Shown: piece by piece, positions 1 through 8,084 of the stretch
Position numbering within the stretch: position 1 is the first letter of the stretch
Layout: each line of letters begins with the position of its first letter
NCBI GenBank assembly: GCA_003241595.1
Contig: QFOU01000008.1
Location: 1 to 31,256, forward strand
Length of the DNA stretch: 31,256 bases
Direction of reading: 5' to 3'
Origin: Pseudomonas fluorescens
Lineage (GTDB): Bacteria; Pseudomonadota; Alphaproteobacteria; UBA2136; UBA6156
Position numbers and translations under genes: made by a program
Notes under the pieces: generated by a model
What the model saw: the letters and a program-made list of their open reading frames with translations, nothing else
The model's database searches: none
What the model was told of the DNA's origin: nothing

Positions 1-488
1 GTGGTGCCCAGGTAACGGTATTCACCGGTCAGGGTCCAGCAGGGGTTCAGTTCGTAACCAACACCAGCGATACCTTGGTAAGCCAGGGTGTCTTCGCTGC
101 TGCTAGCAACACCGGCCGGGAAGCCGCCGTAACGGACCTTACCGTAACCAAGACCAGCACCTACGTACGGGGTGAAGGCGGTGGAGTTTTGGAAGTCGTA
201 GTAACCGTTGGCCATGGCACCGTAGAAGGTGGTCTTACCAGCGTTGCCATCCATGTCGGACTGCTCGTAGATACCTTCGAGTTCAGCGCGCATGTTGCCC
301 ATCTTCTTACCTACGAAAGCGCCGGTGGTGAAGCCGGTGTCGTATTCGGTGTTGAAGGACTGGTCTTGGGCTTGGGTAACACCACCCTTAACACCAGCGT
401 ACAGACCGTCGCGGGTCCAACCTTCAGCGGAAGCGCTGCCAGCAACTGCCACGAGGGCGGCGCTCAGAGCGATCATCGTTTTTTTCAT
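1..488 (-). CDS. Outer-membrane beta-barrel protein (OmpA/Omp25-like), partial
   Basis: The gene starts at an ATG on the minus strand and runs off the left edge, so only the first 162 residues are visible. A typical signal peptide (MKKTMIALSAALVAVAGSASA, cleaved after ASA) precedes alternating aromatic and small residues that fit outer-membrane beta strands. Segments such as GLYAGVKGG, TPYVGAGLGYG and WTLTGEYRYLG are characteristic of OmpA-like or Omp25/31-like eight-stranded porins. A good ribosome site (AGGAG, seven bases upstream) supports the start. The role is probably structural or porin-like in the outer membrane; no specific substrate can be read. The C-terminal strands and terminal aromatic residue lie outside the window. 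Family assignment is firm, function is not. Confidence 0.8.
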   Translation of the reverse strand, partial: MKKTMIALSAALVAVAGSASAEGWTRDGLYAGVKGGVTQAQDQSFNTEYDTGFTTGAFVGKKMGNMRAELEGIYEQSDMDGNAGKTTFYGAMANGYYDFQNSTAFTPYVGAGLGYGKVRYGGFPAGVASSSEDTLAYQGIAGVGYELNPCWTLTGEYRYLGT

Positions 489-640
489 CTTACTATCTCC
501 TGACAATTCAGTGGTTTGTTAAACGCAGCGCCCCGTTCCACACGCGCCGGTTATGTGCCGAACGCAGCGGGGAACATAAGGTTCCGTCGTTTCGCCTCCC
601 TGTTCCATTTTTCTTGGTCCAAGAGTGCTTGGTTCAAACC

Positions 641-1291
641 TTAGACCGGCTTTTTACCAATAGCTACTAAAAAGATTTCACGGCTTTCGGCTCGGCTGCT
701 TTCGGGCTTGAACAACTGAACCCGTTCAAAATATGGAGAAATCTGCTTTTTTGCAGTCGCTTCATAGCCGTTCATAAACAGTTTTGTGCAAAAATTTCCA
801 CCAGTTCGGAGATGTTTCATGGCGAAATCAACAGCAAGTTCGCTGAGGGCCTGTGTCCTTAATCCATCAGTTTCTTTGTGCCCAACTGTATTTGCAGCCA
901 TATCGCACAGTACGACATCAACCAATTCACTCCCCATCGCCTGCTTGACCAGCTCATAGCCCTCATCGGTGGTAAAGTCGTTCTGGATGAACGTCACCCC
1001 GGCCATCGGTTCGCATTCCAGCAGGTCGATCCCCACAACACGACACCCGCGGCTCGCCGCAATCTGGCACCAGCTCCCCGGCGCACACCCAATGTCCACA
1101 ACGCTCTGGCCCCGCTTCAGAACATGGAACTTCTCATCAATTTCCAGCAACTTGTAGGCCGCACGGGCACGGAACCCCTCTGCTTGTGCCTTCATCACAT
1201 AGGGGTCACGCAATTGACGCTGCACCCACGCCTTGCTGCTGGCGGTGAGCGATTTCTTCCTAACTTTAAGGCTGGCGGGAGTCTTTGGCAT
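641..1291 (-). CDS. rlmE: 23S rRNA (uridine-2'-O)-methyltransferase RlmE (FtsJ/RrmJ)
   Basis: This SAM-dependent enzyme 2'-O-methylates U2552 (E. coli numbering) in the A-loop of 23S rRNA on the 50S subunit. The 216-residue protein has the FtsJ fold: SAM-binding motif VVDIGCAPGSW, and the K-D-K-E catalytic tetrad in RAAYKLLEI, DMAAN, FCTKLF and SRAESREIF. The length matches E. coli RrmJ (209). I chose the internal ATG giving MPKTPASL; the longer open frame would overlap rnhA and adds no conserved sequence. It is divergent from rnhA with only 23 bases between start codons, so the promoters must overlap or lie within the opposing gene. An imperfect inverted repeat (614-637) follows the stop but has no T-run. 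Confidence 0.93.
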   Translation of the reverse strand: MPKTPASLKVRKKSLTASSKAWVQRQLRDPYVMKAQAEGFRARAAYKLLEIDEKFHVLKRGQSVVDIGCAPGSWCQIAASRGCRVVGIDLLECEPMAGVTFIQNDFTTDEGYELVKQAMGSELVDVVLCDMAANTVGHKETDGLRTQALSELAVDFAMKHLRTGGNFCTKLFMNGYEATAKKQISPYFERVQLFKPESSRAESREIFLVAIGKKPV

Positions 1292-1314
1292 AGTTATTGT
1301 GATATAGACCACCC

Positions 1315-1791
1315 ATGACCGAAACGCCAGCCCCTCAAACCGCCAATAATACAATAACTCTGGTGCATCTCTTTACCGATGGCGCCTGCTCCGGCAACCC
1401 CGGCCCCGGCGGCTGGGCCGCACTCATCCGTGCCGGTGCCCATGAGAAGGAGCTTTCCGGCGGCGCTCCGCATACTACTAATAATAAGATGGAACTCACT
1501 GCCGCCATTCGCGGCCTGCAGGCCCTTACCCGCCCCTGCAAGATCGTCTTGCACACCGACAGCCAGTACGTCATCAAGGGGATTACGGAATGGATGCCCG
1601 GCTGGAAACGCCGCGGCTGGAAGAACAGTCAGAACAAACCGGTTGAGAATAAAGAGCTCTGGGAAGAACTCGACGCCGCGACCCAACCCCACAAAATCGA
1701 ATGGAAATGGGTCAAAGGCCACGCCGGACATGCCGAGAACGAGCGCGTCGACAAGCTGGCGGTGCTCGAAAGCATGAAGTTCCGTAAATAA
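1315..1791 (+). CDS. rnhA: Ribonuclease HI
   Basis: RNase HI cleaves the RNA strand of RNA-DNA hybrids, removing R-loops and Okazaki primers in the cytoplasm. The 158-residue protein carries all catalytic acidic residues: D22 in FTDGAC, E60 in KMELTA, D82 in HTDSQY and D146 in ERVDKLA. The conserved histidine is in KGHAGH (136-139). GNPGPGGWA and the basic-protrusion segment WKRRGWKNSQNKPV are typical of proteobacterial type 1 enzymes, and the length is normal (E. coli 155). It starts 23 bases from the divergent rlmE start, with no strong ribosome site, and may be translated from a short or leaderless transcript. yqgE follows after 80 bases on the same strand. Confidence 0.95.
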   Translation: MTETPAPQTANNTITLVHLFTDGACSGNPGPGGWAALIRAGAHEKELSGGAPHTTNNKMELTAAIRGLQALTRPCKIVLHTDSQYVIKGITEWMPGWKRRGWKNSQNKPVENKELWEELDAATQPHKIEWKWVKGHAGHAENERVDKLAVLESMKFRK

Positions 1792-1871
1792 GAGGTAAGG
1801 TTTTCGCCAACCCCTTCAAATGCGGCCTTATCTTTTAAGCGCAAGCAAAAGTTCCACCCCCACTTAAAAAT

Positions 1872-2525
1872 ATGATGGTTGACACCTCCCCCCCGTCGGC
1901 CCACGCTACCTCCATGACAATCGTAACCGAACCCGTCATCACCAACCTCCGCAACCACCTTCTGGTCGCTACAAGCGAACTTAATGGCTCGTTCTTCGAA
2001 CGCGCCGTTATCTATATCGCCAATCAGGGCGAGGAAGGCACCATGGGGTTTGTCATCAACCAGCCCCTGCCCCGCGTTAACTTCACCGATGTCGCGCGCA
2101 GCATGGGTATCGAAGATATTCTCAAGGTGGGCCGCGAAAATCCCATCAACACCAAGCCCAACTTGCCTATCATCTATCGCGGCGGGCCCGTCGAGAATAC
2201 GCGTGGATTCGTGCTCCACACACCGGATTACGCTCTCGATGCCACGATTCACCTCACGCCGGAGATCGCGCTCTCCGCCCAATCCGATATCGTCACCGAT
2301 ATGGCGCGCGGCCACGGCCCTTCTTCCGCCAATTTCTGTCTCGGCTATGCCGGCTGGACAACCGGCCAACTGGAGCACGAACTCCACAGCAACAGCTGGC
2401 TGGTTACACCCGCCACACCGGAACTGCTGTTCAAAACCCCACCGTCCGAGCGCTACACCGCCGCCACGGCCCTGCTCGGCCTCAACACCCTCAACTTCAG
2501 CACCCAAACCATGGGTCTCGCCTAA
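1872..2525 (+). CDS. YqgE/AlgH family protein (UPF0301)
   Basis: The 217-residue protein belongs to the UPF0301/AlgH family: LRNHLLVATSEL near the start, then FERAVIYIANQGEEGTMGFVIN, YRGGPV, GFVLHT and the C-terminal FCLGYAGWTTGQLEHEL. AlgH was originally linked to alginate regulation in Pseudomonas, but the biochemical function of the family is unsettled. Alternative ATGs at 1875 and 1914 are possible. The third gives MTIVTEPVITNL, closer to the usual family start, so the first 14 residues may not be translated. It is probably cotranscribed with rnhA and is followed immediately by a hairpin terminator. Confidence 0.88.
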   Translation: MMVDTSPPSAHATSMTIVTEPVITNLRNHLLVATSELNGSFFERAVIYIANQGEEGTMGFVINQPLPRVNFTDVARSMGIEDILKVGRENPINTKPNLPIIYRGGPVENTRGFVLHTPDYALDATIHLTPEIALSAQSDIVTDMARGHGPSSANFCLGYAGWTTGQLEHELHSNSWLVTPATPELLFKTPPSERYTAATALLGLNTLNFSTQTMGLA

Positions 2526-2530
2526 AGTTA

Positions 2531-2554
2531 AAAGGAGCCACAAGGCTCCTTTTA
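2531..2554 (+). terminator. Rho-independent terminator after yqgE
   Basis: The stem AAAGGAGCC/GGCTCCTTT closes an ACAA loop and is followed by more T, six bases after the yqgE stop codon. About 140 bases with no recognisable gene follow before the convergent GT39 stop. Confidence 0.85.
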
Positions 2555-2695
2555 AATGCCGAGCCGTGACCACGACATTGCCCTGCGCGCGAGCCTGCAA
2601 ACCTTCCTCCGAGTGCAATTCGGGAATCCAACATGTACTAAACGTACACGAGGATTCATGAAGTGTGCTCGGGGGAGGCTTTAGCCCGCGCCTCA

Positions 2696-4213
2696 CTACG
2701 AAGCTGTTTGTGCACCCCAGCAAATCCACATATAGAGCTGACGCGTCTGCACGCCATACTCCTCAACCCCCACGTTGTGCCACGGGCTGCACTCTCTAAA
2801 CAGAACCCGCACGCCCTCCGGCAACACGTTCTGCTCATTCACATACACCACCAGCCGGTCTTGCAAACTCGGCAACGGCCACAGGTCATACTGGTTGGCC
2901 CGACGCCCTTCGGCATTGATATAAGCGAACTCAGGTTTACCCACGGTATGGAACATCAGCGGAGCAAAGGTCTGGTAACGGGTACTCAAAATAAGCGGGT
3001 TTTCCAGCTTGTACATCATCAACCCCACCAGTTCGCCCAACTGGGGCCACCCACGCAGATCCTTGGTCGGGTCATTCTTGGCCTTTACTGGCATCAGGTG
3101 CAGGTCGCGCGCCTTGTAAGTATCCATCATGAGCGTCGACAGCGCAAAGTTCACCACCACACCAAACATCAAAACCGCCGCCACCTCGGTCTTGCGTCCA
3201 CGCCCCAGCCACCGCGCCAGTACCAGCAAACAGCCAGTAGCACCTAATACCGGCCAGTTGGCCTGCACTTTGGTGAAGACCGACAACACGGCAAACATGG
3301 CCATCACTCCCAGGCTCATGACCAGAACAAAGGTCATCGCCTCGGTCTTGGCCCGCTTGGCCACACGATAGATTCCAAATAGGGTCAGAAGGAACACAAT
3401 CGGCCCCAGCACCAATGCCTGCCCGCCAATAAACTCAGCAAACGACTTCACCCCTCCGCCATTGCCATTACCTCCGGCCTGCCACAGCACATGCACAACA
3501 CCAACCCAGTCATGCTGGATATTCCAGATCAACACCGGCAATTGGAAGAGTAACGCAATGACACCGCTCACCCATACCTGCGGACGCATCAGCCACGTAC
3601 GCTTCCAGATCAGCAGATACAGCACGAGTAACGGGAAGAATAATGCCGCCGAATACTTGGCCAAACCACCCAACCCCACCAGCACACCGATCAAAACCCA
3701 GCGCGGCCAGCACAGGGCTTTCTCGTCATCCCGACCCAGCGCCCGCACCACCGCATACATCGCCCCCATCCAGAGCGGCAACAACACGGCATCGGGGCTC
3801 ATGATCAAACCACCCGCCGCAATAAGCGGAACCGTCGTCAGCACCAACCATGCCCACCATGCTGAAACACGCCCACCAAGCTCCTTGGCAATGGCAAAGC
3901 CCAACACACTGACAAGGCTCTGGCTCAACAAGGCGAATAACTTAACCCCCAGCAAGGTCTGTCCCAAAAGGGCGGTCGAGATTCCCATAAGCCACGTCGT
4001 CAACGGCGGCTTGGTTAAAAAACTCCAGTCATTGTGGCTCAGCCAGCTCCAGTACTGGGCTTCATCGGGAGCCAAACCATACGGGTGCCATGCCACGATA
4101 TACACGATCCGCAAAAACAGCACCGCCAGCGTCAACAACAACAACTGGCCGTAATCGGGCGCCCATTCCATCTGCGTAATCTGCTGGCTACGCATCATCT
4201 TTTTCTTTACCAT
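2696..4213 (-). CDS. GT39/PMT_2 family membrane glycosyltransferase (ArnT-like)
   Basis: The protein has about 505 residues and 10-12 hydrophobic segments followed by a C-terminal soluble part of about 140 residues. This is the architecture of GT-C glycosyltransferases such as ArnT, which move a sugar from an undecaprenyl-phosphate carrier to an acceptor on the periplasmic face of the inner membrane. The first periplasmic loop has the diagnostic acidic motif in LAPDEAQYWSWL, followed by TKPPLTTWL. Known members act on lipid A or O-antigen; the acceptor cannot be read here. The start is uncertain: ATGs at 4213, 4198 and 4195 are all possible and none has a strong ribosome site. It is divergent from a PAP2 phosphatase, a common partner in lipid A or carrier-lipid metabolism. 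Confidence 0.85.
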   Translation of the reverse strand: MVKKKMMRSQQITQMEWAPDYGQLLLLTLAVLFLRIVYIVAWHPYGLAPDEAQYWSWLSHNDWSFLTKPPLTTWLMGISTALLGQTLLGVKLFALLSQSLVSVLGFAIAKELGGRVSAWWAWLVLTTVPLIAAGGLIMSPDAVLLPLWMGAMYAVVRALGRDDEKALCWPRWVLIGVLVGLGGLAKYSAALFFPLLVLYLLIWKRTWLMRPQVWVSGVIALLFQLPVLIWNIQHDWVGVVHVLWQAGGNGNGGGVKSFAEFIGGQALVLGPIVFLLTLFGIYRVAKRAKTEAMTFVLVMSLGVMAMFAVLSVFTKVQANWPVLGATGCLLVLARWLGRGRKTEVAAVLMFGVVVNFALSTLMMDTYKARDLHLMPVKAKNDPTKDLRGWPQLGELVGLMMYKLENPLILSTRYQTFAPLMFHTVGKPEFAYINAEGRRANQYDLWPLPSLQDRLVVYVNEQNVLPEGVRVLFRECSPWHNVGVEEYGVQTRQLYMWICWGAQTAS

Positions 4214-4219
4214 GCGGCC

Positions 4220-5194
4220 ATGCTGCCCTCCCCCTCCCCTATGGTCAAGACCACCTGCCGCCAACTCGCCCAGCAACAAGCCCTGATCTGGGGAATTTTC
4301 GGCCTCGCCGCACTCCTGCTCTGGCTCACCGGTATCGATGTCACTGTGGCCCACGCCCTATATATCCCCGGCGGAACATCCTTTACCGGCCTGATGCGCG
4401 AATCCGGTACCCTGCCCGCGGCCATTCTCGCCTTGGGCGCACTTATCGCCATGTTCTGGCCCAAGCTTGCGCAAAAACGCCCCACTCTCTACCAAACCTC
4501 GGCCGTTCTCGTGCTCACACTGGTTCTGGGTTGCGGACTGTTCAACCAGATCGTAGTAAAGAACCTCGCCGACCGCCCCCGCCCGCGCGAAGCCATACTC
4601 ACCGAGATGCCCTCTACTGTCGCCATCGATGGCTTCCGTGGCAACAGCATGCCCTCGGGCCACGCCGCCATCGGCTTTGTGCTCGCCGCCCCGTTCTTCC
4701 CCCTGCGCCGCCGCCATCCGCGGCTGGCTTATGGATTCTTAGCAGCAGGTCTCACCGCAGGCACTGTCATCGGTCTGTCGCGCATGATGCTCGGCGCGCA
4801 CTACGCCACCGATGTCCTGATCGCCGGCGCCATCGCCCTCTCCACCGCCTCATTTTTTACAGTCCTTATGGAACGCATTACCCGCATCCGCCCTATTTAC
4901 CTGGCGTTGGGTACGGTGGTCTGCCTACTGGCCGTCATTCTCGGCAACCGTTTCAGTAATCTCACCCTTACACTTCCCCTCACCGAGCCTTTCACCACAC
5001 TCAACCTTCCCTGCACACCCACAGCCATCCCAGCCGAAGGACATCCCACACTCACCGTCCAACTTTCCGGCTACGGCGCCCCGCTCAGCCAGCTCAAACT
5101 TATAAATACGAATGATATCATCAAAATACGTACATCCCGCGGGCTCTATCACCACCTCACCTGCACGGCCACCCTCACGCAACCGATGGACTAA
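4220..5194 (+). CDS. PAP2 superfamily membrane phosphatase
   Basis: The 324-residue membrane protein has the three PAP2 signature motifs: K-N-L-A-D-R-P-R-P, then M-P-S-G-H-A-A, then S-R-M-M-L-G-A-H-Y-A-T-D-V. The catalytic His residues lie in motifs two and three. Enzymes of this kind dephosphorylate lipid phosphates at the periplasmic face, for example lipid A (LpxE, LpxF), undecaprenyl pyrophosphate (PgpB, BacA-like) or phosphatidylglycerol phosphate. About six hydrophobic helices are followed by a C-terminal tail of roughly 100 residues that looks extracytoplasmic and is not part of the minimal domain. The start could be the ATG at 4220 or at 4241; neither has a clear ribosome site. Pairing with the divergent GT39 enzyme suggests an envelope-lipid modification pair, which is inference. 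Confidence 0.85.
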   Translation: MLPSPSPMVKTTCRQLAQQQALIWGIFGLAALLLWLTGIDVTVAHALYIPGGTSFTGLMRESGTLPAAILALGALIAMFWPKLAQKRPTLYQTSAVLVLTLVLGCGLFNQIVVKNLADRPRPREAILTEMPSTVAIDGFRGNSMPSGHAAIGFVLAAPFFPLRRRHPRLAYGFLAAGLTAGTVIGLSRMMLGAHYATDVLIAGAIALSTASFFTVLMERITRIRPIYLALGTVVCLLAVILGNRFSNLTLTLPLTEPFTTLNLPCTPTAIPAEGHPTLTVQLSGYGAPLSQLKLINTNDIIKIRTSRGLYHHLTCTATLTQPMD

Positions 5195-5240
5195 ACCCCT
5201 TAAATCCTCAATCCCTTACACATTTATCCCCATTTTTATG

Positions 5241-5269
5241 TTGACATATCCATCCATCCCCCGTAAATC
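5241..5269 (+). promoter_or_regulatory. Likely sigma70 promoter of rpmB
   Basis: A consensus TTGACA is separated by 17 bases from TAAATC, 27 bases before the rpmB start codon. The -35 box is perfect and the -10 box is moderate. Confidence 0.6.
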
Positions 5270-5296
5270 GGCCCTAATTAAAGAGGATTAGAGGCC

Positions 5297-5605
5297 ATGT
5301 CTCGCGTATGTGAAATTACCGGAAGCAAAGTCGGCGTCGGCAACAATGTGTCGCACTCCAACCGCCACACCAAGCGCACCTTCCGCCCCAACCTGCAAAC
5401 CAAAACCTACCAGAGCGACATTCTGGGCCGTACCGTCACGCTTACGCTGACCACCCGCGCCATCCGTACGCTCGACAAGTACAACGGTTTCGACGGCTTC
5501 ATGCTGCAAGTTAAGAATGTCCGCGTCCGCGAAGGCTTCTCCGTAAAGGCTACCCAACTGCGTAACCTGGTTCTGAAGCGCGCTGCCGCCAAGGCTTCCG
5601 CCTAA
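5297..5605 (+). CDS. rpmB: 50S ribosomal protein L28
   Basis: L28 is a structural protein of the large ribosomal subunit. The 102-residue product begins MSRVCEITGSKVGVGNNVSHS, followed by RTFRPNL, the L28 core, and continues to a basic C-terminus rich in Ala and Lys. The length of about 100 residues, rather than the about 78 of E. coli, and the NNVSHSNRHTKR segment are typical of alphaproteobacterial L28. It is a single-gene unit with a good promoter upstream and a strong hairpin terminator downstream, and no rpmG neighbour. Confidence 0.95.
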   Translation: MSRVCEITGSKVGVGNNVSHSNRHTKRTFRPNLQTKTYQSDILGRTVTLTLTTRAIRTLDKYNGFDGFMLQVKNVRVREGFSVKATQLRNLVLKRAAAKASA

Positions 5606-5621
5606 TTCCTCTTAGGCAATT

Positions 5622-5659
5622 GAAAAGGGCCGGATCATACGATCCGGCCCTTTTCATTT
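5622..5659. terminator. Strong bidirectional terminator between rpmB and the convergent gene
   Basis: A perfect 15-base-pair stem (arms 5622-5636 and 5641-5655) closes an ATAC loop. It begins with GAAAA and ends with TTTTC followed by ATTTT, so it can terminate rpmB on the plus strand and the exported-protein gene on the minus strand. Confidence 0.92.
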
Positions 5660-5668
5660 TCAGTGTTA

Positions 5669-6238
5669 TCAGCCGCAGTTAGGCTTGCAATCCGCCAGCG
5701 GATCCTGCTCAGCGGCAGGCTGTTCTTCCAGCGCCTTCGAAGCCGCGGCGAAGTCCGCCTCGATCTTCAAAAACCGCGCCATCAGAGCATCGCCCGCCGT
5801 CACCAAGTGCTTCGACGGAATCAGCGACGAACGCTTCATAACGTCGTGCAGTTTGGTAAGATCAGCCTTGTAAATAGCCAATTCAACCAACATTGTATCG
5901 TTGGTCGACCAGTCGAGACTGCCCACCTGACTCCGCAGATTATTCATCCGGAGGGCCAGATGACGCAAGCATTGCCCAATACCGGCAATGCTTTTGTCCG
6001 AGTCCTCGCAGCCACGGCAACGCGCCGTATAACGCTGACCATATTGGTCGCGATAAAGGCAGTAACCGGAATCAACACCATCACCCCCGGCCGAAGCCAG
6101 AGAATCACGATCTTCATCCGAAGAGGGAGCCGGAGTCGAAGAATGCGTCGAGGAAACCCCCGGCACATCTTCGGCCAAAACCGGACCCGAAAAAAGCGAA
6201 GCAACAGCCAGAGCAGCAACGATAACAAACTTGTTCAT
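5669..6238 (-). CDS. Exported cysteine-containing protein of unknown function
   Basis: I do not recognise a family. The 189-residue protein starts MNKFVIVAALAVASLF and has a clear signal peptide, probably cleaved after PVLA, so it should be periplasmic or outer-membrane associated. A Ser/Thr/Pro-rich linker (about 25-45) precedes a region with six cysteines: one in GYCLY, two in ARCRGC, one in GIGQC, and two in the C-terminal DCKPNCG. The cysteines suggest disulfides or metal binding. The middle is predicted mostly helical. The start is fixed by an AAGGAAG ribosome site upstream of the ATG; a longer open frame would put charged residues before the signal peptide. It stands alone between two terminators. 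Confidence 0.75.
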   Translation of the reverse strand: MNKFVIVAALAVASLFSGPVLAEDVPGVSSTHSSTPAPSSDEDRDSLASAGGDGVDSGYCLYRDQYGQRYTARCRGCEDSDKSIAGIGQCLRHLALRMNNLRSQVGSLDWSTNDTMLVELAIYKADLTKLHDVMKRSSLIPSKHLVTAGDALMARFLKIEADFAAASKALEEQPAAEQDPLADCKPNCG

Positions 6239-6351
6239 CTTATTCTTCCTTTTAAAAGAGACAAAACAAACACGCATCAGCCCAACATGGGCGCCAAAAA
6301 GTATTGGATGAAACGTGTTCTCGACAACCTTATGAACGCGCGCACAAATAC

Positions 6352-6374
6352 AAAAAACGGCGCCGTAGTGCCGT
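6352..6374 (-). terminator. Terminator of rlmB
   Basis: On the minus strand the GC-rich hairpin ACGGC...GCCGT is followed by six T, starting 16 bases after the rlmB stop codon. Confidence 0.7.
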
Positions 6375-6389
6375 CTTTCTATCTTAACC

Positions 6390-7769
6390 TTACTTACGGC
6401 TCAGAATGCTCAGCGCAACTCCAGTGGCCACGCTCACATTCAGGCTTTCCATCGCAGGGTTGATGGCGATCTTCACCAGCTTGTCGCAGGTCTCGCGGGT
6501 CAAACGGCGCAGGCCTTCACCTTCGCTACCCATTACCAGGCACACGGGGCCCTTGATACCGGCCACAACGCTACCGATCTCTTCTTCAGCCTCACCCGCC
6601 ATACCAAGTACAGTAAAGCCAGCTTCCTGCATCATCACAAGGCTCTGCACAAGGTTGGTCACTTCCACAACCGGAACGATCTCCATGGCACCGGCAGCTA
6701 CTTTAGCAGCGGTGGCATTCAGGCCAGCCGCACGGTGTTCGGTCACCAATACGCCCTTGGCGCCAAAGGCAGCAGCGCTACGCACTACGGCACCGAGGTT
6801 GTGCGGATCAGTGATCTGGTCCAGCGCTACAATCAACTGCGGCTTGTCGCCCAGCAGTTCGGGCAAGCTCGGCTGGGGCAGGTTGCCCACCAGCGCGGCC
6901 ACACCTTGGTGAACCATTTCACCGAATTGCTTTTCAAAGTCCGGCTTGGCCTTGATGCTCACGTTCCACTCGGGGTTCTTGGCCAACAAGGTTGCCAACT
7001 CGCCCTGAGCTTCGCTCAGCAACCACACTTCGCGCACTTTCCGACGACCGGCGCTCAACGCCGCCAATACGGCATGGTAACCGATCAACCAGCCATCACC
7101 ACGCAACAAACCGGTATCGGCATCTTCACGCGGCTTACGGTCACGCTTGATGGTCGGCTTCTGGCTGAACTTGGCGCTCTTGCTGTCGCCACGGTCAAAG
7201 CTTTTACGCTCGTAACCACCTTCACGGGGAGCACGATCGAAACCGCCCTCACGCTTTACAAACGGCTTACGCTCGCCATCACCAAAGCTCTTGCGCTCGT
7301 AGCCGCCTTCACGCGGCTTACGCTCAAACCCACCTTCGCGCGGAGCGTAGGGTTTACGGTCACCAAAGCTCTTGCGTTCATAGCCGCCTTCGCGGGGCTT
7401 GCGGTCAAACCCACCCTCACGCGGCGCATAAGAAGACTTACGTTCACCAAAACCGCCCTCACGCTTGGCGTAGGGCTTACGCTCACCATCACCGAAGCTC
7501 TTGCGCTCATAACCACCTTCACGGGGTTTACGATCAAACCCACCTTCACGCTTGGCATAAGGCTTGCGCTCACCATCACCAAAGCTCTTGCGCTCGTAGC
7601 CGCCTTCGCGGGGTTTACGATCCCCAAAGCTTTTGCGTTCACCACCGAAACCACCTTCGCGCGGCTTGCGGTCGCCAAAGCCACCCTCGCGCTTGGCGTA
7701 AGGTTTACGGTCACCACCAGCGGAATTACCGCGTCCAAATCCAGCCTTAGGGCTGCGTTTCTCTACCAT
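6390..7769 (-). CDS. rlmB: 23S rRNA (guanosine-2251-2'-O)-methyltransferase RlmB with long Arg/Gly-rich N-terminal extension
   Basis: The SpoU/TrmH catalytic part occupies residues about 226-459 and has all three SPOUT motifs: ITDPHNLGAVVRSAAAFG, LVMGSEGEGLRRLTRETCD and INPAMESLNVSVATGVALS. The usual substrate-binding domain starts at WLIGYHAVLAAL. RlmB methylates G2251 (E. coli numbering) in the peptidyl-transferase P-loop. The family is normally about 245 residues; here 215 extra residues precede the domain, of which 20-192 are low-complexity tandem repeats with twelve copies of REGG between RKP, YERKSFGD and GERKPYAK blocks. The start at MVEKRSPKAG has an AGAGGA ribosome site. The tail is strongly basic and disordered, which suggests RNA binding or ribosome recruitment (inference). 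Confidence 0.9.
   Translation of the reverse strand: MVEKRSPKAGFGRGNSAGGDRKPYAKREGGFGDRKPREGGFGGERKSFGDRKPREGGYERKSFGDGERKPYAKREGGFDRKPREGGYERKSFGDGERKPYAKREGGFGERKSSYAPREGGFDRKPREGGYERKSFGDRKPYAPREGGFERKPREGGYERKSFGDGERKPFVKREGGFDRAPREGGYERKSFDRGDSKSAKFSQKPTIKRDRKPREDADTGLLRGDGWLIGYHAVLAALSAGRRKVREVWLLSEAQGELATLLAKNPEWNVSIKAKPDFEKQFGEMVHQGVAALVGNLPQPSLPELLGDKPQLIVALDQITDPHNLGAVVRSAAAFGAKGVLVTEHRAAGLNATAAKVAAGAMEIVPVVEVTNLVQSLVMMQEAGFTVLGMAGEAEEEIGSVVAGIKGPVCLVMGSEGEGLRRLTRETCDKLVKIAINPAMESLNVSVATGVALSILSRK
7194..7712 (-). repeat. Tandem repeats encoding the RlmB Arg/Gly/Lys-rich tail
   Basis: About 520 bases of degenerate in-frame repeats encode alternating KREGGF, RKPREGGY and ERKSFGD(GE) blocks, with a long period near 29 codons. 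The DNA copies are close enough for slippage or recombination to change copy number. The repeat is a coding repeat, not a CRISPR. Confidence 0.85.
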
Positions 7770-7849
7770 GTCGGGAAGTCCTCTTTACTTACTCAACCCT
7801 ACATAAGGGCAAACTGCTCAAAATACTAGCACCCACCCCTAAATAAAAC

Positions 7850-8080
7850 TTACTTAAGCACAACTACTTTATCTCGGCTGGTGCTTCCCTGCACGATTTC
7901 AAGCCGAGACTTCGCCACACCCAGATGTTTCGCCAGGAGCCCGAGTACCGCCTTATTGGCCTTGCCATCCTCCGGCACCACGGTCACATACACGCGCAAC
8001 ACCCCCTGTTCCTCCACGATGCGGTCGGCGGATGCCTTGGGCGTCACCCGCACCACCCACCGGTCGCCCACAACCACCAC
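7850..8080 (-). CDS. DUF167/YggU family protein (UPF0235)
   Basis: This 76-residue protein matches the small alpha/beta UPF0235 family of unknown function: VRVTPKAS, then LRVYVTVVPEDGKANKAVLGLLAKHLGV, and a terminal QGSTSRDKVV. The PEDGKAN segment is diagnostic. It starts with GTG four bases after the stop codon of the PhnA-like gene, whose last codons provide an AAGAAGG ribosome site, so the two are translationally linked. Structures of family members exist but no activity is established. Confidence 0.88.
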   Translation of the reverse strand: MVVVGDRWVVRVTPKASADRIVEEQGVLRVYVTVVPEDGKANKAVLGLLAKHLGVAKSRLEIVQGSTSRDKVVVLK

Positions 8081-8084
8081 AGGC

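Noticed and set aside
1629..2729. 366-codon frame opposite rnhA/yqgE
   Set aside because: Shadow frame; it crosses the yqgE terminator and lacks motifs.
7194..7712. CRISPR array
   Set aside because: The repeats are in frame, variable in length and encode protein; there are no unique spacers and no cas genes.
6735..7829. Long open frame on the plus strand opposite rlmB
   Set aside because: It arises from the repetitive, biased codons of the RlmB tail; its product is low-complexity Thr/Ala/Leu sequence with no domain, while the other strand encodes all SpoU motifs.
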